A stretch of 64,000 bases of DNA from Crenobacter cavernae (GCF_003355495.1 NZ_CP031337.1:1059001-1123000), one strand, 5' to 3'. Shown: positions 1 to 11,926, counted from the stretch's first letter. Program-made: numbers and translations. The notes: a model not told the origin generated them from the letters alone.

Positions 1-34
1 CGGCACAGCCAGTCGACAGATTCACTAGTAGCAT
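1..34 (-). CDS. 5' end of an unidentified gene running off the left edge
   Basis: On the minus strand an ATG at 34..32 is preceded, seven bases away, by a strong Shine-Dalgarno (GGAGGA, plus-strand tcctcc at 42-47). The visible product is MLLVNLSTGCA and then leaves the window. The DNA is visibly AT-richer than the rest of the region, which suggests a recently acquired gene. No function can be assigned from eleven residues. The ribosome binding site is the only real support. Confidence 0.4.
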   Translation of the reverse strand, partial: MLLVNLSTGCA

Positions 35-126
35 ATTAATCTCCTCCGTAATCGGTTCAATGCTTTGCGCTGGGTCTATTTTTTTCTATAGCAACGAATT
101 AGATATCCTACTGTCATCCACGAATA

Positions 127-162
127 AAAAATAAAGGTTGGCAAAAGCCAACCTTTATTTTT
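127..162. terminator. Bidirectional terminator downstream of metH
   Basis: A perfect 16-bp stem (127-142 with 147-162) closes a four-base aaaa loop and has A/T runs on both outer ends, so it can stop transcripts in either direction. It lies 15 bases beyond the metH stop. The inner stem is AAAGGTTGGC, the left two thirds of the repeated uptake-like word but without the CGAG end. Confidence 0.9.
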
Positions 163-176
163 AGACATACAAATTA

Positions 177-3881
<3,705 letters not shown>

Positions 3882-4002
3882 GGCTTGGGATTGACAAATA
3901 GACTAAATACGGATTCGGAAGAATAATGGGGTCGCAGCCATCTTATCACGACGCGCCTTAGCCTCCGTTCCGGCACGGCTTATAACAAGAAAGCATCCGG
4001 TT

Positions 4003-4773
4003 ATGCCAAAACGCCCGATATTCAGTGTCTGCCTGTGGGTCGCGTGTTCGCTCCCGCCCGCCGCCGCCGTGGCCGCCCCGGTCCTGCGCATCGGCGTGGG
4101 CGCCTCGGACAGCCCGCCGATCGTGATGCTCGCCAAGGGCTCCGACATGGAGCTCGTCGGCGGCCTGTACAAGGAACTGGGCGACGCGCTCGCGAAACAA
4201 CTGGGCGCGACGCCCGAGTACGTCGTCGTGTCGCGCAACCGCGTCGAGAGCAACATCGAGCGCAACAAGGTCGACATCCACTGCAACGCCAACCCCAGGT
4301 GGTTCGGCAACGCCGCCCGCCTCGGCTGGACGCGCGAGCTCTACCCGCAGATCGAGCGCGTCGTCACGCTGAAGGGCGAGCCGGACATCACGGCGGTCGA
4401 CCAGCTGGCCGGCAAGCGCATCGGCGCCATCCTCGGTTTTCATTATCAGCCACTCGAACCGATGTGGAAGGCGCGGCGGTCGAGCCGCGTCAACGAGACC
4501 CGGCTCGACCTGATGCTGAAGGCGGTGCTGATGCGGCTGTCCGACGCCGCCATCCCGTCCGAGCTCGAGTACGTCGCGTGGGCGCGCGCCAACCCGCTCG
4601 AGGCGCGCGCGCTGAAGGTGCACCCGATGGTGTTCACCAGCCTGCCGACCATGTGCGCGGTCGCCCCCAAGGGCGGCTTCGGCGTCGGCGAACTCAACCG
4701 GGCGATCGACCGGCTCGAGAAAAACGGCCAGATCAAGGCCATCCTGTCGCGCTACCAGTGGCAGGGCAGCTAA
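4003..4773 (+). CDS. Periplasmic solute-binding protein (SBP family 3 type)
   Basis: A 256-residue exported protein with a signal peptide ending near AVAA at 22-25. The mature part resembles family 3 substrate-binding proteins of amino-acid importers: an early glycine-rich strand, the stretch DQLAGKRIGAILGF typical of lobe II, and a C-terminal helix (LNRAIDRLEKNGQIKAILSRY) common to the family. No permease or ATPase gene is adjacent, so it may be an orphan binding protein or sensor-like. It is transcribed divergently from metH. Ligand unknown; amino acid binding is inferred from the family only. Confidence 0.75.
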   Translation: MPKRPIFSVCLWVACSLPPAAAVAAPVLRIGVGASDSPPIVMLAKGSDMELVGGLYKELGDALAKQLGATPEYVVVSRNRVESNIERNKVDIHCNANPRWFGNAARLGWTRELYPQIERVVTLKGEPDITAVDQLAGKRIGAILGFHYQPLEPMWKARRSSRVNETRLDLMLKAVLMRLSDAAIPSELEYVAWARANPLEARALKVHPMVFTSLPTMCAVAPKGGFGVGELNRAIDRLEKNGQIKAILSRYQWQGS

Positions 4774-4825
4774 ACTCGGGGTTTCCCCTTACCGGAATAC
4801 TGGAGGGCTTCGGCCCTTCACGACC

Positions 4826-5395
4826 ATGCCCGACATCGTCTACCTGCACGGCTTCCAGTCCGGCCCCGGCTCGGCCAAGGCGCGCGAAACGCGCGACTGG
4901 CTCGCCGCGCGCGGCCTGGCCGACACCTTCCACGCACCGCAACTGCCGCCGCACCCGGCCGACGCGCTTCGCGCCGCGCGCGACCTCGTCGAAAAGCTGC
5001 CGGCCAACACGCTGTTGATCGGCAGCTCGCTCGGCGGCTTCTACGCGACCTATCTGGCCGAAACGCTGGACCGGCGCGCGGTGCTGATCAACCCGTCGAC
5101 GCGGCCTTTCGACTTGTTCGGCACGCGCTGCGGCGAGCACGTCCACCCTCACACCGGCGAGACCTTCACACTCGGACAGCCGGACGTCGACGCGCTCCGT
5201 GCGCACTTCATCGCCAGACCCGACCCGCGCCGCTACTGGCTGGTGCTCGGCAGCCACGACGAAGTGCTCGACTGGCGCGTCGCCGCGCGCGACTTTTCCG
5301 GCTGCCGCCAGACGGTGTTCGCCGGCGACGACCACAGGCTGCAACGCTGGCACGAATGCCTGCCCGATCTCTTGGCGTTCGCCGAAGGGCGCTGA
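4826..5395 (+). CDS. YqiA-type alpha/beta-hydrolase esterase
   Basis: A 189-residue cytoplasmic alpha/beta hydrolase of the YqiA/UPF0227 esterase family. It opens with IVYLHGFQSGPGS, the oxyanion-hole strand of the family. The nucleophile elbow is GSSLGG with Ser68. An acid residue follows in GSHDEVLD, and the catalytic His is in GDDHRLQ near the C-terminus, so the triad looks complete. Length matches E. coli YqiA (about 193 residues). It starts 52 bases after the binding-protein gene and may share its transcript. It ends at an inverted pair of the repeated TTGGCCGAG word. The natural substrate is unknown; family members cleave short acyl esters. Confidence 0.85.
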   Translation: MPDIVYLHGFQSGPGSAKARETRDWLAARGLADTFHAPQLPPHPADALRAARDLVEKLPANTLLIGSSLGGFYATYLAETLDRRAVLINPSTRPFDLFGTRCGEHVHPHTGETFTLGQPDVDALRAHFIARPDPRRYWLVLGSHDEVLDWRVAARDFSGCRQTVFAGDDHRLQRWHECLPDLLAFAEGR

Positions 5396-5410
5396 CGACG
5401 CGGAGGGATA

Positions 5411-5455
5411 AAAAAAGGCTCGGCCAACCTTCAGGGGTTGGCCGAGCCTTTTTCG
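5411..5455. terminator. Bidirectional terminator built from an inverted TTGGCCGAG pair
   Basis: CTCGGCCAA at 5419-5427 and TTGGCCGAG at 5438-5446 form the core of a stem extended by GGCT/AGCC and flanked by A and T runs. It sits between the convergent esterase and histidine kinase genes and can serve both. It is one of several terminators in this window made of the same repeated word. Confidence 0.88.
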
Positions 5456-5472
5456 TGGCGGCGCCTCTGGCG

Positions 5473-6897
5473 TCAGGAAGACGAGAGGGCGGGCGGCGAC
5501 GGCGCGCGACCGAGCGGCAGCCGCACGCGGATCGCGAAGCCGCCCTGCGGCGGGTCGATAAAGAGCAGCATGCCGCCGTGCTGCTGCACCACGCGCGACA
5601 CGATCGCCAGGCCGAGCCCGCTGCCGCCGTCGTGGCCGCGCTGCGGCGCGAGCCGTTCGAACGGCGCCAGCGCCGCCTCGCGCGCGCCCGGCGGGATGCC
5701 GCGGCCGCGGTCGTGCACCGTCAGCTCGGCCATGCCGGCGCCCTCGGCCAGCGTGACCGTGATCGGCGTCGCGCCGTAGCGGCGCGCGTTGTCGATCAGG
5801 TTGGACAGCATGCGCTCGAGCGCCAGCGCGTCGGCCAGGAGTTCCGGCTCGGCCTCGCGTTCGAAGCGCACGGCCAGCCCGCCGCGCACGAAGCGGGCGA
5901 CGACGCTGTCGGCGAGCTCGGCCAAGGTGACCGGCTCCATGCGGCCGCCTTCCTCGCTGCGCGCGAAGTCGATGAACTGGTTGACGATGCGCGACAGCTC
6001 GTCGATGTCGGCGAGCATGTCGGGACGGTCGGGGTTGTCCGGCTGCAATTCGAGCGTCAGCTTCAGTCGCGTCAGCGGCGTGCGCAGGTCGTGCGACAGG
6101 CCGGCGAGCATCAGCCGGCGCTCGCTCGCGGCGACGTCGAGGTGCGCGACCATGCGGTTGAACTGCGCGGTGAACGCGCGGATCTCGCGCGGGCCGGCCG
6201 GCTCGATCGGCGCGGGCGTGCCGCCGGCGCCGAGTTCGCGCGACGCGTCGGCCAGCTTCGACAGCGGCCGCGTCACGCGCCAGGCGAGCGCGAACGCCGC
6301 CAGCAACGCGACGAAGGCGACCACCGCCGACGCGATCAGCGTCGGCGACAGCGGCGGGCCGAGGAAGCGGCCGAGCGGCATCACCAGCCAGTAGCGCGCG
6401 TCGACCACCTGCACCGCCAGCCACAATTCGCGCCGCTCGCCGACCTGTCGCCAGCGCACCTCGACCGGTTCGGACAGGTTCGCCGCGAGCCGGCCGGCGA
6501 GCTGCATGCCGAGCCTCGGCACCTGGGCGTTGAACGCGAAGCGCCGGGCGGCGTCGAGCGGCAACAGCTGCGGCAGGCCGGGGCGGTTGTACGAACCCAG
6601 GAAGGCGGTGCGGTCGTCGCGCGGGATGGTGTCGAGCATGCCTTCAAGGTCGGCCAGCGTGTCGACCACCTGCGCGTACAGCTGCTCGGCCAACAGGTCT
6701 TCGCGCTGGCGCACGGTCAGCCACAGCGTGAACGCCTGGCTCGCCAGCACGGCGGCCACCAAGAGGAGCGCGATGCGGCCGAACAGGCCGCCGCCGGCCG
6801 GGCTGAAGCGCACCGACGGCAGCGAACCGAGCCGCGCCGCCGCCAGCGTGGCGGTGCCGACGCGCCTGAGCGCGCCCTCGACGAAGGGTTTATTCAC
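5473..6897 (-). CDS. EnvZ-type sensor histidine kinase
   Basis: A 474-residue inner-membrane sensor kinase. A transmembrane helix lies at about 40-60, a periplasmic sensor region at about 65-180, and a second helix at about 186-206. A HAMP linker follows, then a dimerisation/phosphoacceptor helix with SHDLRTPLTR (His269) and a C-terminal HATPase domain with a GSGLGLAIV G-box. The architecture matches EnvZ-class kinases. Its start overlaps the end of the response regulator gene by 8 bases, so the two are translationally coupled and almost certainly partners. The signal sensed is not evident. A second in-frame methionine is not needed to explain the N-terminus, which is somewhat long before the first helix. 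Confidence 0.92.
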   Translation of the reverse strand: MNKPFVEGALRRVGTATLAAARLGSLPSVRFSPAGGGLFGRIALLLVAAVLASQAFTLWLTVRQREDLLAEQLYAQVVDTLADLEGMLDTIPRDDRTAFLGSYNRPGLPQLLPLDAARRFAFNAQVPRLGMQLAGRLAANLSEPVEVRWRQVGERRELWLAVQVVDARYWLVMPLGRFLGPPLSPTLIASAVVAFVALLAAFALAWRVTRPLSKLADASRELGAGGTPAPIEPAGPREIRAFTAQFNRMVAHLDVAASERRLMLAGLSHDLRTPLTRLKLTLELQPDNPDRPDMLADIDELSRIVNQFIDFARSEEGGRMEPVTLAELADSVVARFVRGGLAVRFEREAEPELLADALALERMLSNLIDNARRYGATPITVTLAEGAGMAELTVHDRGRGIPPGAREAALAPFERLAPQRGHDGGSGLGLAIVSRVVQQHGGMLLFIDPPQGGFAIRVRLPLGRAPSPPALSSS

Positions 6898-7609
6898 CGC
6901 CGACGCCGTCGGGCAGGAAGACGTAGCCGTAGCCCCACACCGTCTGGATGAAGCGCGGGCCGTCGGCGCCGAGCGCCTTTCTGAGGCGCGACACGTGCAC
7001 GTCGATGCTGCGGTCGAGCGACTCGCCGCCGCCCTTGCCGAGCGCGAGCTCCATGATCTGCTCGCGCGTCAGCGGCCGGCGCGGATGGCGCGCGAGCACG
7101 GCCAGCACCGCGAATTCGGCGCTGGTCAGCGGGATGGTCTCGTCGCCGCGGGTCAGCGTGCGCTGCTCGAAGCGCAGCATGAAGGGGCCGAACTCGGAAG
7201 GCGCGGTGTCGGTGAGGCTCTCGGACAGCACCGGCGTCGCGTGGTGGCGGCGCAGCACCGCCTGGATGCGCGCGGTCAGCTCGCGCGGGTTGAACGGCTT
7301 GGCGAGGTAGTCGTCGGCGCCCATCTCGAGGCCGAGGATGCGGTCGATGTCTTCGCCGCGCGCGGTCAGCATGATCACCGGCACCGGCTCGCCCTGCGCG
7401 CGCAGCCGGCGCACGACGGCGAGGCCGTCCTCGCCGGGCATCATCACGTCCATCACCAAGAGGTCAGGGCGGTTGCGCGCGAGCTTGCGGTCGATGTCGC
7501 GCGCGTCGGGCAGGCTGTCGACCGTGTAGCCCTGTTGAGAGAGGTAGCGGATCAACAGATCGCGCAGCTTGGCGTCGTCGTCGACGATGAGGATTTTGGC
7601 TTGTTCCAT
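6890..7609 (-). CDS. OmpR-family response regulator
   Basis: A 239-residue two-domain transcription regulator. The receiver domain has the acidic pocket at Asp10-Asp11-Asp12, phosphoacceptor Asp54 (LLVMD) and the KPF switch lysine. The C-terminal winged helix ends with the OmpR-class sequence DVHVSRLRKAL followed by a WGYGYVF wing. I place the start at MEQAKILIVDD because the receiver fold begins there; the longer upstream frame is not homologous. It is most like OmpR itself. It is the first gene of a two-gene operon with the kinase, transcribed divergently from small exported proteins that could be targets. Confidence 0.93.
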   Translation of the reverse strand: MEQAKILIVDDDAKLRDLLIRYLSQQGYTVDSLPDARDIDRKLARNRPDLLVMDVMMPGEDGLAVVRRLRAQGEPVPVIMLTARGEDIDRILGLEMGADDYLAKPFNPRELTARIQAVLRRHHATPVLSESLTDTAPSEFGPFMLRFEQRTLTRGDETIPLTSAEFAVLAVLARHPRRPLTREQIMELALGKGGGESLDRSIDVHVSRLRKALGADGPRFIQTVWGYGYVFLPDGVGGE

Positions 7610-7778
7610 GCGGCAAGAGTAGCGTCTGGCGCGCCGCCGGTCAGCAGCCGCGTTCGAGAAAGTGTGAAGGAATCGTACCGATTCACAGTCTTTAACACTT
7701 GCCGCCGTCCGGCACAAGATTGGGCAACAGCCGGCGCCTACAGTGGTGGCATCCCCCTCCACCCCCAAGGAGTCCGCC

Positions 7779-8192
7779 ATGCCCCGCACCCTGAGCGCCC
7801 TCGCGCTGGGCCTCGTCCCGCTCTGGGCCTTCGCCGCGCAGACGGCATCCGCGCCGGCCTTCGATGCGAACCCGACGCAGCACGGCGCCACCGTCAGCGC
7901 CCACCCGACGTCGATGCGCGAGGCGATCCTGTCCGGCGCGCTGACCTCGGCCGAACTCAGGACGCTGGCCAGCGAGCGCGCCGCGCTCAAGGCGCGCCAC
8001 GACGCGCTGCGCGACCGGGGCAAGCTCGACGATGCCGCGCAGCAACGGCTGCAGGCCGAGCGTCTGGCCTACGCCGACAGGGTGCGGGCGCTCGCCGAAA
8101 ACGACGTGAAGGGCCCGCCTCGCAAGACGCCGCCCGAGGGCTGGCGCCAGCACGGCACACTCGAATCCCCCACCGGCACGGCGCGCCCCTGA
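7779..8192 (+). CDS. Small exported protein of unknown function
   Basis: A 137-residue protein starting at MPRTLSALALG after a clear AAGGAG ribosome binding site at 7767-7772. Residues 1-19 are a signal peptide (cleavage near AFA). The mature part is helical and charged. It contains MREAILSGALTSAELRTL, which resembles MKEAIRYGDLSPEEAR in the next gene, so the two may be distant paralogues. It is divergent from the ompR-type regulator with a 169-base shared upstream region, which makes it a candidate target. Function not recognised; a periplasmic stress or envelope protein is possible. Confidence 0.7.
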   Translation: MPRTLSALALGLVPLWAFAAQTASAPAFDANPTQHGATVSAHPTSMREAILSGALTSAELRTLASERAALKARHDALRDRGKLDDAAQQRLQAERLAYADRVRALAENDVKGPPRKTPPEGWRQHGTLESPTGTARP

Positions 8193-8316
8193 TGGCCGCG
8201 CACGGGCGACGCACGATGCGATTCATCGCGCTCCGGACACCGTCGCCCGTATCGGGTACGCCACGGTCCAACGCCGAGGTCCCCCGCAGCCAGGCAACTC
8301 GCTCTACAATACAAGC

Positions 8317-8631
8317 ATGATGTCCCGCTTTATTTCAGTCTGCTGTCTTTTGGTCTGCCTCGCGCTGCAAGCCGGGGAGGTCGCCGCGCGCGAGCGCGGG
8401 GGGCCGCACGACCGCGAATACGCCGAAAGGCAGGATGAACCACCGCGCCGCCTGCGCGATTTGCGAATGAAAGAAGCGATCCGCTACGGCGACCTCAGCC
8501 CCGAAGAGGCCAGGTCGCCGAATCGCGATTACCGCAGGCTCTCGCCGCCTGGCGCCATGCAGCGGGACGACGATCGCGGCCGGCAGCGCTGGCGCGACAC
8601 GCAGCGACGCTCGCTCGAAGACCGCGACTAG
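8317..8631 (+). CDS. Small arginine/aspartate-rich exported protein
   Basis: A 104-residue protein with a signal peptide (about residues 1-24, VAA cleavage) followed by a very polar tail rich in Arg, Asp and Glu (for example QRDDDRGRQRWRDTQRRS). The segment MKEAIRYGDLSPEEAR parallels MREAILSGALTSAELR in the preceding gene. TACAAT at 8304-8309 could be a -10 box. Probably periplasmic. No catalytic motif and no recognised family. Confidence 0.6.
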   Translation: MMSRFISVCCLLVCLALQAGEVAARERGGPHDREYAERQDEPPRRLRDLRMKEAIRYGDLSPEEARSPNRDYRRLSPPGAMQRDDDRGRQRWRDTQRRSLEDRD

Positions 8632-8671
8632 CCGCGAGAACTGCCGCTTGTAGACATAGGGGAGGGACGCC

Positions 8672-9109
8672 ATGGGCGTGTCGGTCTGGATACGCGTGCT
8701 CATCGCTGCGGCGGGAGGGTTCCTGCCGGTCGGCGCCGCTTTGGCCGCCCCGGCTCCCGACTGCCTCGACAGCGCCGCCCCCTTGCGTTGCGAAGCCTAC
8801 CGGCAGGGCGCCTTGTCCTGCCTCGACCTCTCCGGCGGCCAGCGCCGCGCCTGCGTCGAAGAATTCACCCCCACGCTGAGTTGCCGCGGCCGTCCCGAAC
8901 GCTGCCGCGCGCTGCCGGCCGCGCAGAAACAGTGCGACACGCTGCAGGGCGCCGGGCGCCGCCAGTGCGTGCTCGCCTCGCTGCCGGCCGCCGCCTGCAA
9001 GACGCACGCCAACCCGGTGCAATGCCAGCGCCGCGACGAGGCCGAGCGCGCGTGCATCGCCGAATCCGGCTCGGCTAACCGGCTGTGCGTGGCCGGAAAG
9101 CTGCGCTGA
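8672..9109 (+). CDS. Exported cysteine-rich protein with regularly spaced cysteines
   Basis: A 145-residue protein with a signal peptide (about 1-26, ALAA cleavage). The mature 119 residues hold twelve cysteines, at 31, 40, 50, 61, 71, 78, 88, 99, 109, 118, 128 and 139. Eleven intervals are 7, 9, 10 or 11 residues, almost a repeat unit. An even cysteine count in an exported protein suggests six disulfides and a compact helical solenoid or hairpin array. There is no CXXC, so haem binding or thioredoxin activity is not indicated. It ends at a perfect palindrome of the TTGGCCGAG word. I do not recognise the family. Confidence 0.7.
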   Translation: MGVSVWIRVLIAAAGGFLPVGAALAAPAPDCLDSAAPLRCEAYRQGALSCLDLSGGQRRACVEEFTPTLSCRGRPERCRALPAAQKQCDTLQGAGRRQCVLASLPAAACKTHANPVQCQRRDEAERACIAESGSANRLCVAGKLR

Positions 9110-9136
9110 ACCACTTCCCGCAGCGACTTCGATTCC

Positions 9137-9160
9137 GGCTCGGCCAACGTTGGCCGAGCC
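9137..9160. terminator. 24-bp perfect palindrome of two TTGGCCGAG words
   Basis: CTCGGCCAA at 9139-9147 and TTGGCCGAG at 9150-9158 meet around a central CG to make a gapless palindrome flanked by GG and CC. It lies between two convergent genes where a terminator is expected. It has no hairpin loop and no strong T run, so its terminator role is less certain than its identity as a repeat pair. Confidence 0.6.
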
Positions 9161-9230
9161 TCCCCAACTTTCCTAGTCCCCAGAAAACGCCCCACCGGCG
9201 CCGCCTTGCCATGCCGCGTACCGGCCCGCG

Positions 9231-10121
9231 CTAGCTCCCCGCCTTCTCGGCACCGGTCCGGCCGATGTTGGCCAAGCGCTTGTACTGCAGGAATCCGACG
9301 CCGGCCAGGATCAGCGCCGCGCCGGCCAGCATCGACAGTCCGACCGGCTCGCCGAGCAGCCATGCCCCCCACAACACGCCGAACAGCGGGATCAGATAGG
9401 TGACCGCGCTCGCGCGCGTCGCGCCGAGCGACGCGATCAGCCGGTAGTAGAGCAGGTAGGCGAGCGCGGTCGACAGCGCCGCCAGCGCCAGCACCACGCC
9501 CCATTCGACGACGCCCGGCATCGTCGCCGGCCACGTCCACAGCGCCAGCGGCGCCAGCAGCAGCGAGGTCGACGCGAGGCTGCCGCCACTGACGATCAGC
9601 GGCGGCACGCCGGTCAGCTCGCGCCGCGCGTAGTGGGCGGCCAGGCCGTAGCTCGCGGTCGCGGCGAGCATCGCCAGCACCGGCAGCACGCCGGCGGCCG
9701 AACCGTCGATCTTGCCCATTGCCAGGACGGCGACGCCGGCCAAGCCCAGCCCGAGGCCGGCAAGCCGTTGCGCGGACAGCCTCTCGCCGGCCAGCGGCAT
9801 CGCCCACAGCGCGGTCATCAAGGGCGTGGTCGCGTTGAGCACCGATGCGATCCCCGCCGGCAGCGTCAGCGTCGCCCACGAGATCAGACAGAAGGGCAGC
9901 GCCGAGTTGATCACGCCGACGACGAAGATGGGCCGGGCGTTCGCGCGCCACGCCGGCGCGCCGCCCTGCCAGACGATGAGCGGCACGAGGATGGCCCCGG
10001 CGAGCGCGAGGCGCAGCCAGACGAGCGCGAACGGGCCGAACGCCGGCGTGGCGACGCGCATGAACAGGAAGGACGCGCCCCACAGCGCGGCCAGCACGAC
10101 GAGAGTCAGCGCGTCACGCAT
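9231..10121 (-). CDS. EamA-family (DMT superfamily) transporter
   Basis: A 296-residue inner-membrane protein with about ten hydrophobic helices in two repeats of five, the EamA/RhaT pattern. It begins with LAALWGASFLFMRVATP, the typical first helix, and the second repeat contains AALSTALAYLLYYRLIASLGATRAS, the signature region of that half. Members export amino acids, metabolites or drugs by proton exchange; the substrate cannot be read here. Its start overlaps by 8 bases a small upstream gene with a good ribosome binding site, so the pair form an operon. Confidence 0.9.
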   Translation of the reverse strand: MRDALTLVVLAALWGASFLFMRVATPAFGPFALVWLRLALAGAILVPLIVWQGGAPAWRANARPIFVVGVINSALPFCLISWATLTLPAGIASVLNATTPLMTALWAMPLAGERLSAQRLAGLGLGLAGVAVLAMGKIDGSAAGVLPVLAMLAATASYGLAAHYARRELTGVPPLIVSGGSLASTSLLLAPLALWTWPATMPGVVEWGVVLALAALSTALAYLLYYRLIASLGATRASAVTYLIPLFGVLWGAWLLGEPVGLSMLAGAALILAGVGFLQYKRLANIGRTGAEKAGS

Positions 10122-10338
10122 GGTGGATCCCCTTGTCGGCGTGCCGGCTGTGCGCCGCTTCCCGGCCGAGCAGCGCGCCGGGCTCGGCCAACCTCGCCTT
10201 CGCGGCGGTCACCGTCAGGTGCAGCAAGAAACGCTTGGGGCTGACGCCGGCGTGCCGCATCAGCCACACGATGGCGCGCGCGGCGCGCCGGTAGTCCCGG
10301 GCTTCGCTGTCGGACGCCGAAACGGAGAAGTCGCTCAT
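10114..10338 (-). CDS. Small hypothetical protein upstream of the transporter
   Basis: A 74-residue protein translated from an ATG preceded by AGGGAG seven bases upstream. The core RDYRRAARAIVWLMRHAGVSPKRFLLHL is an amphipathic basic helix-rich stretch with no known motif. Its end overlaps the transporter start by 8 bases, so it is likely co-translated with it. A TTGGCCGAG word (10183-10191, reverse) lies inside it. Function unknown. Confidence 0.55.
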   Translation of the reverse strand: MSDFSVSASDSEARDYRRAARAIVWLMRHAGVSPKRFLLHLTVTAAKARLAEPGALLGREAAHSRHADKGIHHA

Positions 10339-10418
10339 GGCCGGCTCCCTGATGGAGATGCTAAGAGTGTACGCCGCGCCCGCGGCCGACTCGACCCGAT
10401 TCTTGCTCGGATGGCGAC

Positions 10419-10434
10419 CGTTTCACGTGAAACG
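10419..10434. promoter_or_regulatory. parS centromere site 1
   Basis: The 14-bp palindrome GTTTCACGTGAAAC (10420-10433), flanked by C and G. It matches the bacterial parS consensus at all central positions and differs only in the outermost pair. ParB is known to load on such sites as a CTP-dependent clamp. It lies in the gap upstream of the DUF2252 gene. Confidence 0.88.
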
Positions 10435-10495
10435 CGCGGCGTTGCCGCCGGCAAGGCCCGACGGCTAGACTGGGGAGGCCCCCCAGGAGAAGCCG

Positions 10496-11911
10496 ATGTC
10501 ATTCGAAGAAACCGAAGCCTTCCGCACCGCCTACGGCGCCGGCCAGGCGCGACGCGGCGACTGCCCGCGCTCCAGCCACGCCAAGCCGCACACCGCCGAT
10601 AAGCGCGACGTGGTCGCCTGGCTCGAGGCGAGCAGTGCCGGGCGCGTGCCGGCGCTGGTGCCGATCCGCTACAGCCGCATGGTCGCCAGCCCGTTCGCCT
10701 TCTTCCGCGGCGCCGCGCTGATCCAGACCTCCGACCTCGCCGCGTCGCCGCGCTCGGGGCTGTCGTTCCAGATCTGCGGCGACGCGCACCTGATGAACTT
10801 CGGCCTGTTCGCGTCGCCCGAGCGCGAACTCTTGTTCGACATCACCGACTTCGACGAAACGCTGCCCGGCCCGTGGGAATGGGACCTCAAGCGGCTGCTG
10901 GTCAGCGCGGTGCTCGCCGCGCGCCATCTGGGCTTCAACGAGATCGTCGCGCGGCGCATCGCCGAGGAGGCGGCCGACGCCTACCGCCGCCACGTCAACG
11001 AGTACGCGCACATGGGCCGGCTCGACCTGTGGTACAGCCGGCTGTCGGTCGACCAGCTCGCCGCGGCGAGCCCGGACGGGCTGAACGACCATCTGTGGAA
11101 GATGATCAACAAGGCCAAGACGCGCACGCACGCGGCGCTGTTGCCCAAGATCACACACGAGGTCGGCGGGCGGCTACACCTGGTCGACAACCCGCCGTCG
11201 CTGTTCCACGTCCACCACGAGGACACGCTCTTGCCCGACGACGACGCGTGGCTCGCGACCGGCGACTGGCGCGCGCTGGTCGACCCGATGATGAAGCGCT
11301 ACCTCGAGACGGTGGAGACCAGCCGCCGCACGCTGTTGTCTGGCTTCGAGCGGGTCGACATGGCGTTCAAGGTGGTCGGCGTCGGCAGCGTCGGCACGCG
11401 CTGCCTGGTGCTGTTGATGGAGGACGACTACGACCAGCCGCTGTTCCTGCAGATCAAGGAGGCGCGAGCGTCGGTGCTGACGAGCGTCTTGCCGCCTTCG
11501 CAATACAAGCACCAGGGCCGGCGCGTGGTCAGCGGCCAGCGGCTGATGCAGGCGGCGAGCGACCTCTTCCTCGGCTGGACGCAGGGCCCGGCCGGCCGCC
11601 ACTTCTACGTGCGACAGTTGCGCGACATGAAGGCGTCGGTGACGCTCGAGAGCTTCGACGAGACGGCGCTGTCGGCGTACGGCCGTGCTTGCGCGTGGTC
11701 GCTGGCGCGCGCGCACGCCAAGGCGAGCGGCAAGGCGGCCGAAATCGCCGGCTATTTCGGTAACGGCGACGTGCTGGTCAAGGCGCTCGGCGGCTACGCG
11801 CTCGGCTACGCCGACCAGGTCGAGGCCGACTACGAGACCTTCCGCCACGCGGTGCAGCAGGGCCGGCTGCCGGTCGAGACCGACGAATTGCGCCAGGATT
11901 TCACGCCGTAA
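10496..11911 (+). CDS. DUF2252 family protein (kinase-like fold)
   Basis: A 471-residue protein of the DUF2252 family. Recognisable blocks are YSRMVASPFAFFRGAA near residue 60, CGDAHLMNFG near 95, DFDETLPGPWEWDLKRL near 120-136, and a C-terminal half with the family's VVSGQRLMQAASDLFLGW and FYVRQLRDMK. The GDAHLMNFG and DITDFDE blocks resemble the catalytic loop and metal-binding acids of aminoglycoside-phosphotransferase-like kinases. No biochemical role is established that I know of. A clear AGGAGAAG ribosome binding site precedes the ATG. It is a single gene, with parS site 1 upstream and a shared terminator with prfA downstream. Confidence 0.88.
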   Translation: MSFEETEAFRTAYGAGQARRGDCPRSSHAKPHTADKRDVVAWLEASSAGRVPALVPIRYSRMVASPFAFFRGAALIQTSDLAASPRSGLSFQICGDAHLMNFGLFASPERELLFDITDFDETLPGPWEWDLKRLLVSAVLAARHLGFNEIVARRIAEEAADAYRRHVNEYAHMGRLDLWYSRLSVDQLAAASPDGLNDHLWKMINKAKTRTHAALLPKITHEVGGRLHLVDNPPSLFHVHHEDTLLPDDDAWLATGDWRALVDPMMKRYLETVETSRRTLLSGFERVDMAFKVVGVGSVGTRCLVLLMEDDYDQPLFLQIKEARASVLTSVLPPSQYKHQGRRVVSGQRLMQAASDLFLGWTQGPAGRHFYVRQLRDMKASVTLESFDETALSAYGRACAWSLARAHAKASGKAAEIAGYFGNGDVLVKALGGYALGYADQVEADYETFRHAVQQGRLPVETDELRQDFTP

Positions 11912-11926
11912 GCGTTTTCATGCATG

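Noticed and set aside
3882..4002. Cobalamin or SAM riboswitch upstream of metH
   Set aside because: The gap is only 120 bases and shows none of the conserved boxes or helices I could recognise.
6890..8023. A longer 377-residue start for the OmpR-type regulator
   Set aside because: The receiver domain begins at MEQAKILIVDD; the extra residues are unlike any domain and overlap the divergent exported protein.
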